From the NCBI GenBank assembly GCA_947644195.1, contig CANRZB010000034.1, positions 1-41,768 of the forward strand: a stretch of DNA of 41,768 nucleotides, given 5' to 3'. This stretch comes from an uncultured Clostridium sp. GTDB lineage: Bacteria; Bacillota; Clostridia; Lachnospirales; Lachnospiraceae. Both the position numbers and the translations under genes were made by a program. The notes beneath the pieces were generated by a model, which was not told the DNA's origin, did not search any database, and was given only the letters and a program-made list of their open reading frames with translations. Shown piece after piece: positions 1-7,617 of the stretch (its first letter is position 1; each line of letters opens with the position of its first letter).

Positions 1-1556
1 AGGCTGGACAAGGTAGAAAAGAGCTCGGTAACACTCCCCTGATCCGCTTCCATGACCTCTGCCTCATTTGCTTCCCTGTTTTGTATGTAATAATGTGCCG
101 TGTAAGGATAGTCCTCAAAAAAAGTAACCGAACTGCCAGAATCCCGAAGATGCTGAAGCATGACAGAACAATTGACAAGAGTAATAAATACAATCACAAA
201 TCCTATCGTCATCAAAAGATCCGAAGGCTTATCGCGAAAAAATACCTTCTTCTCTTTTATTTTTTTAGAATTGACACCTTTTGAAAGAATCTTCCTACTT
301 TTCCCTTTTACCAGCTCCACGGGTGATAAATACCGGAATATCCTCATTGGAATATATGTGACAATGAAAAAAAGCAGCAATACTAGAATAGCCACGAATG
401 GAACCGTTCTTTCAAAAAGAACTTTTCTCAGGATTTCTTTGATCCAGTCGGGATTAGCACCATGATCAATCATGATCAGAACATAACTGCAAATAACAGC
501 AACAGAAATCGACAACGCCACTATCAGTTTCATTAGGTTTTCGATTCCCATGGTAACGATAATTCCATCATCTGACATACCAACCGCATACATAATTTCA
601 TATTCTTTGGCATTTTTTATAAATAGAACCACCTGTTGACAAACAATCGTCAGAACCGTTACAACCAAAAGCAAAACAAATAAATGATAGATGGCATCCA
701 TGGTTGCCTGATTTTCAAGCTCTTTTGCATGAATCATTTCGTCGATAGATGCAACAGAGATTACCAGTTTTTCCTTCTCTGCCAGATCATAAATTTCCTT
801 AGAAACTTGTGTAAAATCCGCATGCTCGTGGAGGTTGAATAAAAGAATACTCCCCAGGATAGAGGTTCGATCTTTCCCGGCTTTCAATGCAATCGCTTTG
901 TAATCTGCATCTACTACGTTGCTAATTTCACTGACCTGAAAACCTTGCAGTCTCTGGGAAGGCCAACTCTTTCCTTCTTCCAGAAATCCAAGTACCCGGT
1001 ACGTAACATCTCCACTCTCAAAACAATCGTTCCTTTTCAAACTATTTTGATATGCAGAACCAAGATAGATACCAACCTCATCGTCTTTTTCCTGATATCG
1101 CTCCGGCTGTACTGCATCCTTTTGTAATGGTACATCACAGATTTGAAACATTTCCGCATCCGCAAAAGTAAGCTCAAGCATCCCAGAAACAGAATACATC
1201 TGTTCCTCTTGGTGTGTTCCCTGGATTTTTGCCAGGTTCCCTGACAGACCAACGCCTAGATTGACATAATCTCCGGTAGCACTCACAGCAGAAAGCTCCC
1301 GTATCTTTTCGCACAAACCACGTACCTTTTCCATGGAAGCATCCTCTTCCACCCGCCTGATCCCTGTCCTGTCCAAACCTTCAGCATACAATTTTTCGCT
1401 GGAATAGCGGTTATTTTGGCTACATTGATAAAAGAACACGGAAAAACTAAATAAAGTAAGGCAAACCGTGAATAACATGGTCGAAGTAATACACTTACCC
1501 AGATGCGAAGACATAGAATTTAATGTTATTTTTATGTAGTTTAAAATGGTCCTCAT
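1..1556 (-). CDS. FtsX/MacB-type ABC transporter permease, 3' end cut by window edge
   Basis: The frame is open from an ATG at 1556 to the window edge, giving 518 codons with no stop. A GGAGAA ribosome binding site precedes the ATG. One membrane segment lies near residues 22-43. A long extracytoplasmic region of about 250 residues follows, then a cluster of hydrophobic segments from about residue 290 to 430, including the stretch YEIMYAVGMSDDG, which resembles the FtsX core. Another membrane segment near residue 460 suggests a second half of the two-FtsX-domain layout. Such permeases pair with an ATPase and act in peptide export, bacitracin-type resistance or envelope signalling rather than sugar import; no ATPase is visible, so it probably lies beyond the left edge. 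The gene starts 13 bp after the small secreted protein gene and is probably co-transcribed with it. The substrate cannot be told. Family is fairly sure, role unknown. Confidence 0.8.
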   Translation of the reverse strand, partial: MRTILNYIKITLNSMSSHLGKCITSTMLFTVCLTLFSFSVFFYQCSQNNRYSSEKLYAEGLDRTGIRRVEEDASMEKVRGLCEKIRELSAVSATGDYVNLGVGLSGNLAKIQGTHQEEQMYSVSGMLELTFADAEMFQICDVPLQKDAVQPERYQEKDDEVGIYLGSAYQNSLKRNDCFESGDVTYRVLGFLEEGKSWPSQRLQGFQVSEISNVVDADYKAIALKAGKDRTSILGSILLFNLHEHADFTQVSKEIYDLAEKEKLVISVASIDEMIHAKELENQATMDAIYHLFVLLLVVTVLTIVCQQVVLFIKNAKEYEIMYAVGMSDDGIIVTMGIENLMKLIVALSISVAVICSYVLIMIDHGANPDWIKEILRKVLFERTVPFVAILVLLLFFIVTYIPMRIFRYLSPVELVKGKSRKILSKGVNSKKIKEKKVFFRDKPSDLLMTIGFVIVFITLVNCSVMLQHLRDSGSSVTFFEDYPYTAHYYIQNREANEAEVMEADQGSVTELFSTLSS

Positions 1557-1569
1557 TTCTCCAGTAAGA

Positions 1570-1977
1570 CTACTGTGTTGCTTTTAAATAATTGGTCCCA
1601 TGAGAACTATAAATCTTCAACTTCCTATATATATATTTTGTATTTTCCTTAGCCTCATATCTATACTTATATACTCCATTATAAAGAGGAAGTGTAATAT
1701 GATTTACCTGGATTTGAGAACTTTTGTTTCCAACATATCCGGTAAACTCTGATGTTAATCCTTTCGTGGTTATCCCCTCAAACACTATAGTATCCTTTAG
1801 TACTCCCTTCTGATATAATACACTGCCCGTTACCGTTGAAATAACCTCAGAACCATTCTTGATATTAAAACTTTTTGCAATAAACCCTTGTGCTGTATAA
1901 GTTGCTGCCATACTGATTGCCCCCGTGCTGAAAGAAAACAGTATTCCCGCCATTAGAATCATCCTCTTAATTCTCAT
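1570..1977 (-). CDS. Small secreted protein of unknown function (135 aa)
   Basis: The product begins with a basic stretch (MRIKR) and a hydrophobic segment ending near AISMA at residues 20-24, a typical signal peptide. The mature part of about 110 residues is rich in Ser, Thr, Tyr and Lys and looks beta-rich. It has no cysteine and no lipobox. The start follows AAGAGGATAAAAG, a good ribosome binding site. The gene has its own near-consensus promoter at about 2029-2057 and sits 13 bp upstream of the FtsX permease, so it may be a partner or substrate of that transporter. I do not recognise the family. Confidence 0.7.
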   Translation of the reverse strand: MRIKRMILMAGILFSFSTGAISMAATYTAQGFIAKSFNIKNGSEVISTVTGSVLYQKGVLKDTIVFEGITTKGLTSEFTGYVGNKSSQIQVNHITLPLYNGVYKYRYEAKENTKYIYRKLKIYSSHGTNYLKATQ

Positions 1978-2010
1978 CTTTTATCCTCTTACTTTTTTAA
2001 AAAAGAAACA

Positions 2011-2103
2011 AAATTACTACTATTAAAAATTATATACTAACATTTAGTTTGTGTCAATATAAAATTTTTACATATTGAACAAATAGATTCTTAACAGAAA
2101 ATT
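2011..2103 (-). promoter_or_regulatory. Promoter with conserved upstream block (copy 1)
   Basis: On the minus strand TTGACA (2057-2052) and TATAAT (2034-2029) are separated by 17 bp. After the -10 comes a block ending AATAGTAGTAA; upstream lie TTGTTCAA and TTTTCTGTT with ATCTATTT between them. The same pieces in the same order precede the 402-aa secreted protein gene (6377-6481). This suggests a common activator or repressor for both transcripts. Confidence 0.75.
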
Positions 2104-2149
2104 ACAATTGCAATCCAATATAATAAACCTCCATGAAACAGAGAATGTA

Positions 2150-2977
2150 TCATTCATCATCATTCTTTTCTCCGATCAATTCTCGTGCCAAATCTAGATT
2201 ACCAACCAGTTGCATTTTACATATTGCACGATGGAAGCTCTCTTTTCCATGTTTCGTTTCCACAAACTTTTTCTCTACACCATTTTCATCATATGTATCC
2301 ATCTCATACCAATCCTGTATTAATACATATTTCCCATGTTCTTTCTTCCACATTTGCCCTTCCGGGCCAAATGCAATATTCATGATTCCCTCTTCCGAAG
2401 CAGAATAAGTGATCAGTTCCATCGCTTTTTCCGGATTTTTAGCCGCAGAAAGTATGGAAATACAGTAACACTCCCTTCCGGTATCCTCAAAAGAACTAAG
2501 CCAAATTGGCATCCCGAAAACCCCTTCTTTTCCCGTATGTTGGTAAGTATCCTCCTTGATATGGTGAATGGCATTGGCATATCTGGAGAAAACTTCGGGA
2601 TTCTTTTCGATCTCCTCTTCCATATTTTTTAACTTCCCTTCCTCCACTGCCTCATAATAAGTGATCTCACCTAAAAAGGAATATAAATCGGCATCTTTCA
2701 CAAAAGTATACCCCTCTCCTTCATAGCCAAACAACAAAGACCAAGGCTGAATTTGTACCTCTATATTCAATGCATCCTTCAGCAAATCGCCAAACCAGCC
2801 CATGGGTTTCTCCCCGTCAAGACCATATGCCGCATAAGGATCTGTATATACCCTTAAAAGCACTGGTGTATCTGGCTTCTTCACGTTTTCTTTTAGCGTG
2901 ACATCTGTCGTAATGACGGTAACCGTAAATAAAAGTACCGCTATGATCCTCACACCCAAACCAGTCTTTCTATTCAT
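2150..2977 (-). CDS. Short solute-binding-protein-like protein, paralogue A
   Basis: The 275-aa product has one N-terminal hydrophobic segment (residues about 9-25) and no lipobox cysteine. It then carries pieces typical of clostridial family 1 extracellular solute-binding proteins: a WFGDLLKDALNIEVQ stretch near the N terminus, the YANAIHHIKEDT and GVFGMPIWLSS region, and a C-terminal AKNPEKAMELITYSASEEG motif with GQMWKKEHGKYVL. Full-length members are usually near 500 residues, so the central region appears deleted and the two ends joined. It is almost identical to paralogue C and related to paralogue B. GAGGTAAGAT precedes the ATG. No sugar-ABC permease is nearby. It may be a peptide- or ligand-sensing partner of the FtsX transporter, or a decaying duplicate. 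Confidence 0.75.
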   Translation of the reverse strand: MNRKTGLGVRIIAVLLFTVTVITTDVTLKENVKKPDTPVLLRVYTDPYAAYGLDGEKPMGWFGDLLKDALNIEVQIQPWSLLFGYEGEGYTFVKDADLYSFLGEITYYEAVEEGKLKNMEEEIEKNPEVFSRYANAIHHIKEDTYQHTGKEGVFGMPIWLSSFEDTGRECYCISILSAAKNPEKAMELITYSASEEGIMNIAFGPEGQMWKKEHGKYVLIQDWYEMDTYDENGVEKKFVETKHGKESFHRAICKMQLVGNLDLARELIGEKNDDE

Positions 2978-2996
2978 ATCTTACCTCATTTCTGCG
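2170..2996 (-). repeat. Long direct repeat, copy 1 (paralogue A)
   Basis: About 820 bp here match 4088-4914 at a constant offset of 1918 bp with only a handful of substitutions, clustered near the start codon. The match begins inside the 3' end of the gene (CTCCGATCAATTCTCG) and ends just upstream of the ribosome binding site. The near identity points to recent duplication or ongoing gene conversion. Confidence 0.85.
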
Positions 2997-3057
2997 TTTC
3001 CTTTCACGCAAAATGCAATGCTTTTGTCGTGAAACAATTTATTTATCACACTTCCCA

Positions 3058-3131
3058 TCATGCCGCCACAGGCGGCACAAACCATCAACGAAAAATGCGA
3101 CAGCATTTATTCTGTTATTTTGCATTTTTCT
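3058..3131. repeat. Double-hairpin repeat element, intergenic copy
   Basis: The element reads TGCCGCC-ACA-GGCGGCA, then a spacer, then AAAAATGC paired with GCATTTTT. It therefore forms two hairpins. A related copy with the same order of pieces lies in the 5' coding part of the D,D-carboxypeptidase gene (33389-33447). This looks like a dispersed REP- or MITE-like element. Confidence 0.6.
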
Positions 3132-3225
3132 AGTGCGTATTCGTATGCTCTGCTAACTATTTAACTCTTTGGCAATTCGGACGCAACGCATCGTCAATTT
3201 AGAGTTTCTTATACACTTACTATAT

Positions 3226-3990
3226 TCATTTAATCAATTCTTTCGCCAATGACAGATTACCAACCAGTTCCATTTTACAAATTGCTTCATAAAATTCCTC
3301 TTTTCCATGTTTCGTTTCCACAAATTTTTTCCCTGGATGTTCATCCTCAATCTGATACCAATCCTGTAACAACACGTAGTTCCCATGTTCTTTCTTCCAC
3401 ATTTGCCCTTCCGGGCCAAATGCGATATTCATGATTCCCTCTTCCGAAGCAGAATAAGTGATCAGTTCCATCGCTTTCTCTGGATTCTTCGCACCAGAAG
3501 GTATACAAATACAATGCCCCTCACTTCCAACATCCTCAAAAGATGTCAAACAAACCGGTAAACCATAAATCCCCTTTTTCCCAGTATGGTTATAGGTATC
3601 CTCTCTAATTTGATGGATGGCATTGGCATATTTTTCATAGACATCGGGGCGTTTTTTTACCTCTTTTTCTAAATTTTTCAGTTTCCCTGCCTTTACTTCA
3701 TCATAATAACTTAGACGTCCAAAAAAATCATACAAATCTGCATTTTCATGATTCTCATCCTCAGCCCCATAATGCTCACATTGGATCTCAACATTTAATT
3801 TTTCTTTCAGCAAATCTGTAAACCACCCGTCCATTTTCCCGATGTATGCATGCGCAATATAAGTGCTTAGAACCACCGGTGCATCTGGCTTTTTTACTTT
3901 ATCCTTATGCGTAACATCTATTGTGATGATCACAGATGTAAGTAAAAAAACTACAACGATCTTCCTGGCTAAAAAACCTTTTTTATCCAT
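3226..3990 (-). CDS. Short solute-binding-protein-like protein, paralogue B
   Basis: This 254-aa protein is a diverged relative of paralogues A and C. It has an N-terminal membrane anchor or signal (residues about 10-24), no lipobox cysteine, then GWFTDLLKEKLNVEIQ, the YANAIHQIREDT region, GIYGLPVCLTSFED, and the C-terminal AKNPEKAMELITYSASEEG and GQMWKKEHGNYVL motifs. The C-terminal motif region is nearly identical to A and C in DNA (about 3400-3490), whereas the N-terminal third is clearly diverged, so the gene looks mosaic. AAGGAAAATAACAT precedes the ATG. Like its neighbours it lacks the central part of a normal family 1 solute-binding protein. Ligand unknown. Confidence 0.75.
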   Translation of the reverse strand: MDKKGFLARKIVVVFLLTSVIITIDVTHKDKVKKPDAPVVLSTYIAHAYIGKMDGWFTDLLKEKLNVEIQCEHYGAEDENHENADLYDFFGRLSYYDEVKAGKLKNLEKEVKKRPDVYEKYANAIHQIREDTYNHTGKKGIYGLPVCLTSFEDVGSEGHCICIPSGAKNPEKAMELITYSASEEGIMNIAFGPEGQMWKKEHGNYVLLQDWYQIEDEHPGKKFVETKHGKEEFYEAICKMELVGNLSLAKELIK

Positions 3991-4055
3991 ATGTTATTTT
4001 CCTTCATTTACATTTATTAAAAAATTTATTTGCTATGTCCTTTTGCGATCTCTCA

Positions 4056-4895
4056 TCACTGCTTATCTGTTTCAAACTCTCCCCGATCTCCGATCAATTC
4101 TCGTGCCAAATCTAGATTACCAACCAGTTGCATTTTACATATTGCACGATGGAAGCTCTCTTTTCCATGTTTCGTTTCCACAAACTTTTTCTCTACACCA
4201 TTTTCATCATATGTATCCATCTCATACCAATCCTGTATTAATACATATTTCCCATGTTCTTTCTTCCACATTTGCCCTTCCGGGCCAAATGCAATATTCA
4301 TGATTCCCTCTTCCGAAGCAGAATAAGTGATCAGTTCCATCGCTTTTTCCGGATTTTTAGCCGCAGAAAGTATGGAAATACAGTAACACTCCCTTCCGGT
4401 ATCCTCAAAAGAACTAAGCCAAATTGGCATCCCGAAAACCCCTTCTTTTCCCGTATGTTGGTAAGTATCCTCCTTGATATGGTGAATGGCATTGGCATAT
4501 CTGGAGAAAACTTCGGGATTCTTTTCGATCTCCTCTTCCATATTTTTTAACTTCCCTTCCTCCACTGCCTCATAATAAGTGATCTCACCTAAAAAGGAAT
4601 ATAAATCGGCATCTTTCACAAAAGTATACCCCTCTCCTTCATAGCCAAACAACAAAGACCAAGGCTGAATTTGTACCTCTATATTCAATGCATCCTTCAG
4701 CAAATCGCCAAACCAGCCCATGGGTTTCTCCCCGTCAAGACCATATGCCGCATAAGGATCTGTATATACCCTTAAAAGCACTGGTGTATCTGGCTTCTTC
4801 ACGCTTTCTTTTAGCGTGACATCTGTCGTAATGACGGTAACCGTAAGTAAAAGTACCGCTATGATCCTCACACCCAAACAATTCTTTCTGTTCAT
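4056..4895 (-). CDS. Short solute-binding-protein-like protein, paralogue C
   Basis: The 279-aa product matches paralogue A through nearly the whole length; I see only three small differences in the first 35 residues (NC for TG, LL for LF, S for N). The last residues then differ because the repeat boundary falls inside the 3' end of the gene, and the protein ends GEFETDKQ. It has the same architecture as A: N-terminal hydrophobic segment, no lipobox, N- and C-terminal pieces of a family 1 extracellular solute-binding protein without the middle. It is the first of three such genes after the 402-aa secreted protein gene. The 65-bp gap to paralogue B shows no obvious terminator, so B and C are probably on one transcript. 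Confidence 0.75.
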   Translation of the reverse strand: MNRKNCLGVRIIAVLLLTVTVITTDVTLKESVKKPDTPVLLRVYTDPYAAYGLDGEKPMGWFGDLLKDALNIEVQIQPWSLLFGYEGEGYTFVKDADLYSFLGEITYYEAVEEGKLKNMEEEIEKNPEVFSRYANAIHHIKEDTYQHTGKEGVFGMPIWLSSFEDTGRECYCISILSAAKNPEKAMELITYSASEEGIMNIAFGPEGQMWKKEHGKYVLIQDWYEMDTYDENGVEKKFVETKHGKESFHRAICKMQLVGNLDLARELIGDRGEFETDKQ

Positions 4896-4914
4896 ATTTT
4901 ACCTCATTTCCGCA
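4088..4914 (-). repeat. Long direct repeat, copy 2 (paralogue C)
   Basis: Partner of 2170-2996. Upstream of the start codon the two copies diverge by a roughly 40-bp insertion here, which contains AGCAT-AAT-ATGCT. Similarity then resumes in a stretch ending GAAACAATTTATTTATCACAC (3029-3050 and about 4983-5003), so the original duplication included the upstream region. Confidence 0.8.
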
Positions 4915-5013
4915 TCTAGCATAATATGCTAGTGCATTTTATGCTGATAGCTTTATTGCACATAATGCAATGTTTTTGTCGTGAAACAATTTATTTATCA
5001 CACCTATTTCCTT

Positions 5014-6222
5014 TCATTTATATACCTTTGTTGTATTTACTTCCTGATAGATAGAGTAATCGATGCCTTTAAAATCTGCATCTAAATCACACTCATAAAC
5101 TGGATTCCCACCCCGTTTCGTCTGAATACGAGCTTGCTGCGTTTTATAATTCACAACAAATGCAGAATGGTTTGAATGCATAACACGCTGCTTATTGGCA
5201 GTTGGTCGTTTTCCTTTTATCTTTTTAAAACTTCCATCCTTCGTATAGGGGTCTGGATCATTGATCCATATATCTGTCCTTCTGGGCCAAGAGTATGCAT
5301 GGCAATTGTTACCGCTAAAACCATGCCCAATAACGTCTACTTCCGGACGCTCCTTCTGATAGTTTGTCATAAAAGCCGAAGAATTTAAATGATTGTCAGA
5401 ACGCTTTTCGGCGTATACTACCGACCCATTTTTTGTATATATCTTAATTGGTGTGATCTTATTTGCTTTTTTCCTGTTTGTCAGAATCGTATTCTTATTT
5501 AAATCATTATCACGCAATAAGGCTTTCGTAAAGGATTCTTCTGGATGATAGCTGAAAATTTCGCTGAATTGCTTTTGTTCATTTAATTCCAAAGATTTAT
5601 GATATAATGTTCTTTTTTCGTCCGTACGTAACAACGGATAAATGTCATCACTCAGTAGGATTCCCTCCAAAAAATGAATCCTATAATAGATATCCATATC
5701 CTTTTCTAGATTATCCGAAAACTCCTGATCGCTTAACAGTTCCCTTAAAATACGATTGAGATCTTTCCCTTCCTGTATTTGTGAATAATCGTTCCATACT
5801 TTTTTTGGCACTTGAAGCGACAGATACTCTTTAATAATTTTATCCTTACTATCTTTCCTCTCTAATAATTCTTTCCCAGCATTTAAATGATCAATAAATT
5901 CCTCCACACCCTCTTTTCGGTCTACAGAATTCTCGATCGTATAGATCATAGGACTGTCAATTACTGCCTCCAATAATGTCTCCGTATCCATTTTATTCAC
6001 TAGTTCCGGTTTTATCTGTGTTTTCTCAAATCTTCTCTTTTCCGTCTTTAATTCTTTCCATGTTTCATCACTTGCATCAACCGAATAAATTTTTTCGTTA
6101 TGAAAGAGATCTCTCACTTCTCGATTTCTTTCTATTTGTGCAGCATAAACAGGTAACACATTAACAAATTGATTCATGCATAATAAAACAATGAATCCCA
6201 TCATTAGTATCCTTTTCTTCAT
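5014..6222 (-). CDS. Secreted protein with a papain/NlpC-like C-terminal domain (402 aa)
   Basis: A signal peptide is clear: MKKR, a hydrophobic core, and a likely cleavage after VYA at residues 25-27. Residues about 30-250 are charged and helical and not recognised. The C-terminal ~110 residues carry GNNCHAYSW (Cys307), WINDPDPY, DGSF, HSAFVV (His352) and RGGNPVYECD. I recall this Cys...His...WG/GG-x-P-x-Y pattern from secreted papain-fold hydrolases of Firmicutes and Streptomyces. That suggests a cysteine peptidase or amidase, perhaps acting on peptidoglycan or on a peptide. GGGAGGATAAGCAAA precedes the ATG. The promoter at 6377-6481 resembles that of the 135-aa gene. The catalytic assignment is inference; the family name is uncertain. 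Confidence 0.7.
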   Translation of the reverse strand: MKKRILMMGFIVLLCMNQFVNVLPVYAAQIERNREVRDLFHNEKIYSVDASDETWKELKTEKRRFEKTQIKPELVNKMDTETLLEAVIDSPMIYTIENSVDRKEGVEEFIDHLNAGKELLERKDSKDKIIKEYLSLQVPKKVWNDYSQIQEGKDLNRILRELLSDQEFSDNLEKDMDIYYRIHFLEGILLSDDIYPLLRTDEKRTLYHKSLELNEQKQFSEIFSYHPEESFTKALLRDNDLNKNTILTNRKKANKITPIKIYTKNGSVVYAEKRSDNHLNSSAFMTNYQKERPEVDVIGHGFSGNNCHAYSWPRRTDIWINDPDPYTKDGSFKKIKGKRPTANKQRVMHSNHSAFVVNYKTQQARIQTKRGGNPVYECDLDADFKGIDYSIYQEVNTTKVYK

Positions 6223-6261
6223 TTTGCTTATCCTCCCATAATCATTTTCGTTTCTCTGTTG

Positions 6262-6342
6262 TTAATAGATTCTCTTTACATTGTTTATGAGTAACCTCTT
6301 CACCTGTCTTTTGCTTTTTCTAACCACTCCTGATTGGTTCAA
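6262..6342 (-). CDS. Possible 26-residue cationic leader peptide
   Basis: Between the conserved promoter and the 402-aa gene an 81-bp frame begins at TTG 6342, just after AGGAGGGAAT, and stops at TAA. The product would be LNQSGVVRKSKRQVKRLLI followed by NNVKRIY, with nine Lys/Arg and no acidic residue. The spacing from AGGAGG to TTG is short and the start is not ATG. It could be a leader peptide, a small secreted or toxic peptide, or chance. Support is weak. Confidence 0.25.
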   Translation of the reverse strand: MNQSGVVRKSKRQVKRLLINNVKRIY

Positions 6343-6376
6343 ATTCCCTCCTACATATTTTTTGAAAAGCCAATAT

Positions 6377-6481
6377 AGTTACTACTATTAAAAATTATAT
6401 ATTATCTTTTGAGTTTGTGTCAATATCTTTTTTGTAAGTTCTTTACAATTGAACAAAAAAATAGATCCCCAACAGAAAATT
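6377..6481 (-). promoter_or_regulatory. Promoter with conserved upstream block (copy 2)
   Basis: TTGACA (6423-6418) and TATAAT (6399-6394) are 18 bp apart on the minus strand. The block around and after the -10 (TATAATTTTTAATAGTAGTA) is identical to that at 2011-2034, and ATTTTCTGTT, ATCTATTT and TTGTTCAAT recur upstream, about 12 bp farther from the -35 than in copy 1. An extra inverted repeat TTGTAA-agaac-TTACAA sits between. The 326-bp gap 6223-6548 holds this promoter, a long leader with the small frame above, and the end of the next gene. Confidence 0.75.
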
Positions 6482-6524
6482 CTATTGGAAATCTTAGCAC
6501 AACGAATACTAAATATTCTTTCAA

Positions 6525-6547
6525 GAAAAACGCCTTGCCAGACAAGC
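6525..6547 (-). terminator. Weak intrinsic terminator of the fructosamine-kinase gene
   Basis: Just after the stop codon the minus strand reads GCTTG-TCTGG-CAAGGC followed by GTTTTT. The stem is short and has one unpaired base, so its strength is doubtful. Confidence 0.4.
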
Positions 6548-6548
6548 A

Positions 6549-7463
6549 CTATAGCATTTTCCCGTACTTTTCCAGAATCCGAATAACGGACGGATAATAT
6601 GAACGCCCAAAGAGATTCAGATGATTCAACAGATGATACAAATGGTACAGATCCCGCCGATCCTCATACCCTGGCTCTAGCGGCGAAACCTCCCGATAGG
6701 CCGCATACATTTCCTGTGGAAACCCACCAAACAACTCTGTCATGGCAAGATCTGCCTCCGCATGCCCCACATAGACAGCAGGATCAACCATCCACACCCT
6801 GCCATCCTGACCTGTCATTACATTTTCTGACCACAGATCCCCATGCAGCAGAGAGGGATATTTTGGTTCGATTAAAACATCTCCAATATGATCCAATAGA
6901 TGGTAGATTCTTTTCCTATCCTCCGAATTAAAATATCCCGCCGCTTTTTGAAATTGCGGCTCCAGACGGCAGTCCCGAAAAAAAGAAATCCAATCATTTC
7001 GCACCGTATTGATCTGCTCACCCGCACCGATAAAATTATCTTCCAGAAAGCCATAGTTCCCACCGGGAACATACTCTGCTGTGGCGGCACGATGAAAATC
7101 GGCCAATTGATGCCCAAAAGCCTCCCAATCTGCCGCCTTCCGGTTTTCTGTCGCAATCCATTCCAAAAACAAAAAAGCACATTGCCTTTCTTTATCTGTT
7201 CCATATCCAAAGATCTGCGGCGTTTGGATAGCTTTCGTCTTTGCAATGGCAGACAACCCCAATGCCTCCGATGCAAAGTAGGCGATATTCTCCATCGTAT
7301 TTAATTTCATAAATAGCTGAGATCCATTCGTCAATGTCAATCCAAATGCCTGACTGCAATCCCCACCGGCAATCCGCCTGGTCTGACGGACGCTAACATC
7401 CTCTTCAAGAAAAAATTCCATCGCTTCCTGAAGAGAAGCAAACTGTTTCGGCCGTAACTCCAT
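6549..7463 (-). CDS. Fructosamine-3-kinase family protein
   Basis: The product (304 aa from the ATG at 7463) matches the fructosamine/ketosamine-3-kinase family, which phosphorylates sugar-amine adducts of proteins or free amino acids as a deglycation step. Visible signs are the N-terminal IAGGDCSQAFGLTLTNGSQLF, the conserved alanine-glycine region, the catalytic LHGDLWSENVM (HGDxxxxN) near residue 200, and VDPAVYVGHAEADLAM (the DP motif) shortly after. Length fits the family (about 290 aa). The start at 7463 (MELRPKQF) follows AAAGGAAAGAGAG; an upstream ATG 21 bp earlier lacks a ribosome binding site. It lies 154 bp after carB in the same direction and may be read from the same transcript, though no metabolic link to carB is evident. 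Confidence 0.88.
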   Translation of the reverse strand: MELRPKQFASLQEAMEFFLEEDVSVRQTRRIAGGDCSQAFGLTLTNGSQLFMKLNTMENIAYFASEALGLSAIAKTKAIQTPQIFGYGTDKERQCAFLFLEWIATENRKAADWEAFGHQLADFHRAATAEYVPGGNYGFLEDNFIGAGEQINTVRNDWISFFRDCRLEPQFQKAAGYFNSEDRKRIYHLLDHIGDVLIEPKYPSLLHGDLWSENVMTGQDGRVWMVDPAVYVGHAEADLAMTELFGGFPQEMYAAYREVSPLEPGYEDRRDLYHLYHLLNHLNLFGRSYYPSVIRILEKYGKML

Positions 7464-7617
7464 CGAATCTCTCTTTCCTTTCATTGTCTATTCACTAATC
7501 CGTCAACGAAGCAATACCTCTTTCGTGTTAGCATCTAATTTCCCTGGCCTGCCACTCATTGCAATACCAGTTCTGACTTCTCCGGCACAAGGCAAACGTC
7601 ATCCTTTGACAGATCCA

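Noticed and set aside
1037-1252. Minus-strand short frame inside the FtsX permease region
   Set aside because: It is an out-of-frame overlap within the continuous permease frame, which runs from 1556 to the window edge.
2040-2103. LytTR-type direct repeats in the shared promoter block
   Set aside because: GTT motifs occur, but their spacing is 15 bp in one copy and 19 bp in the other, not the constant ~21-bp period expected.
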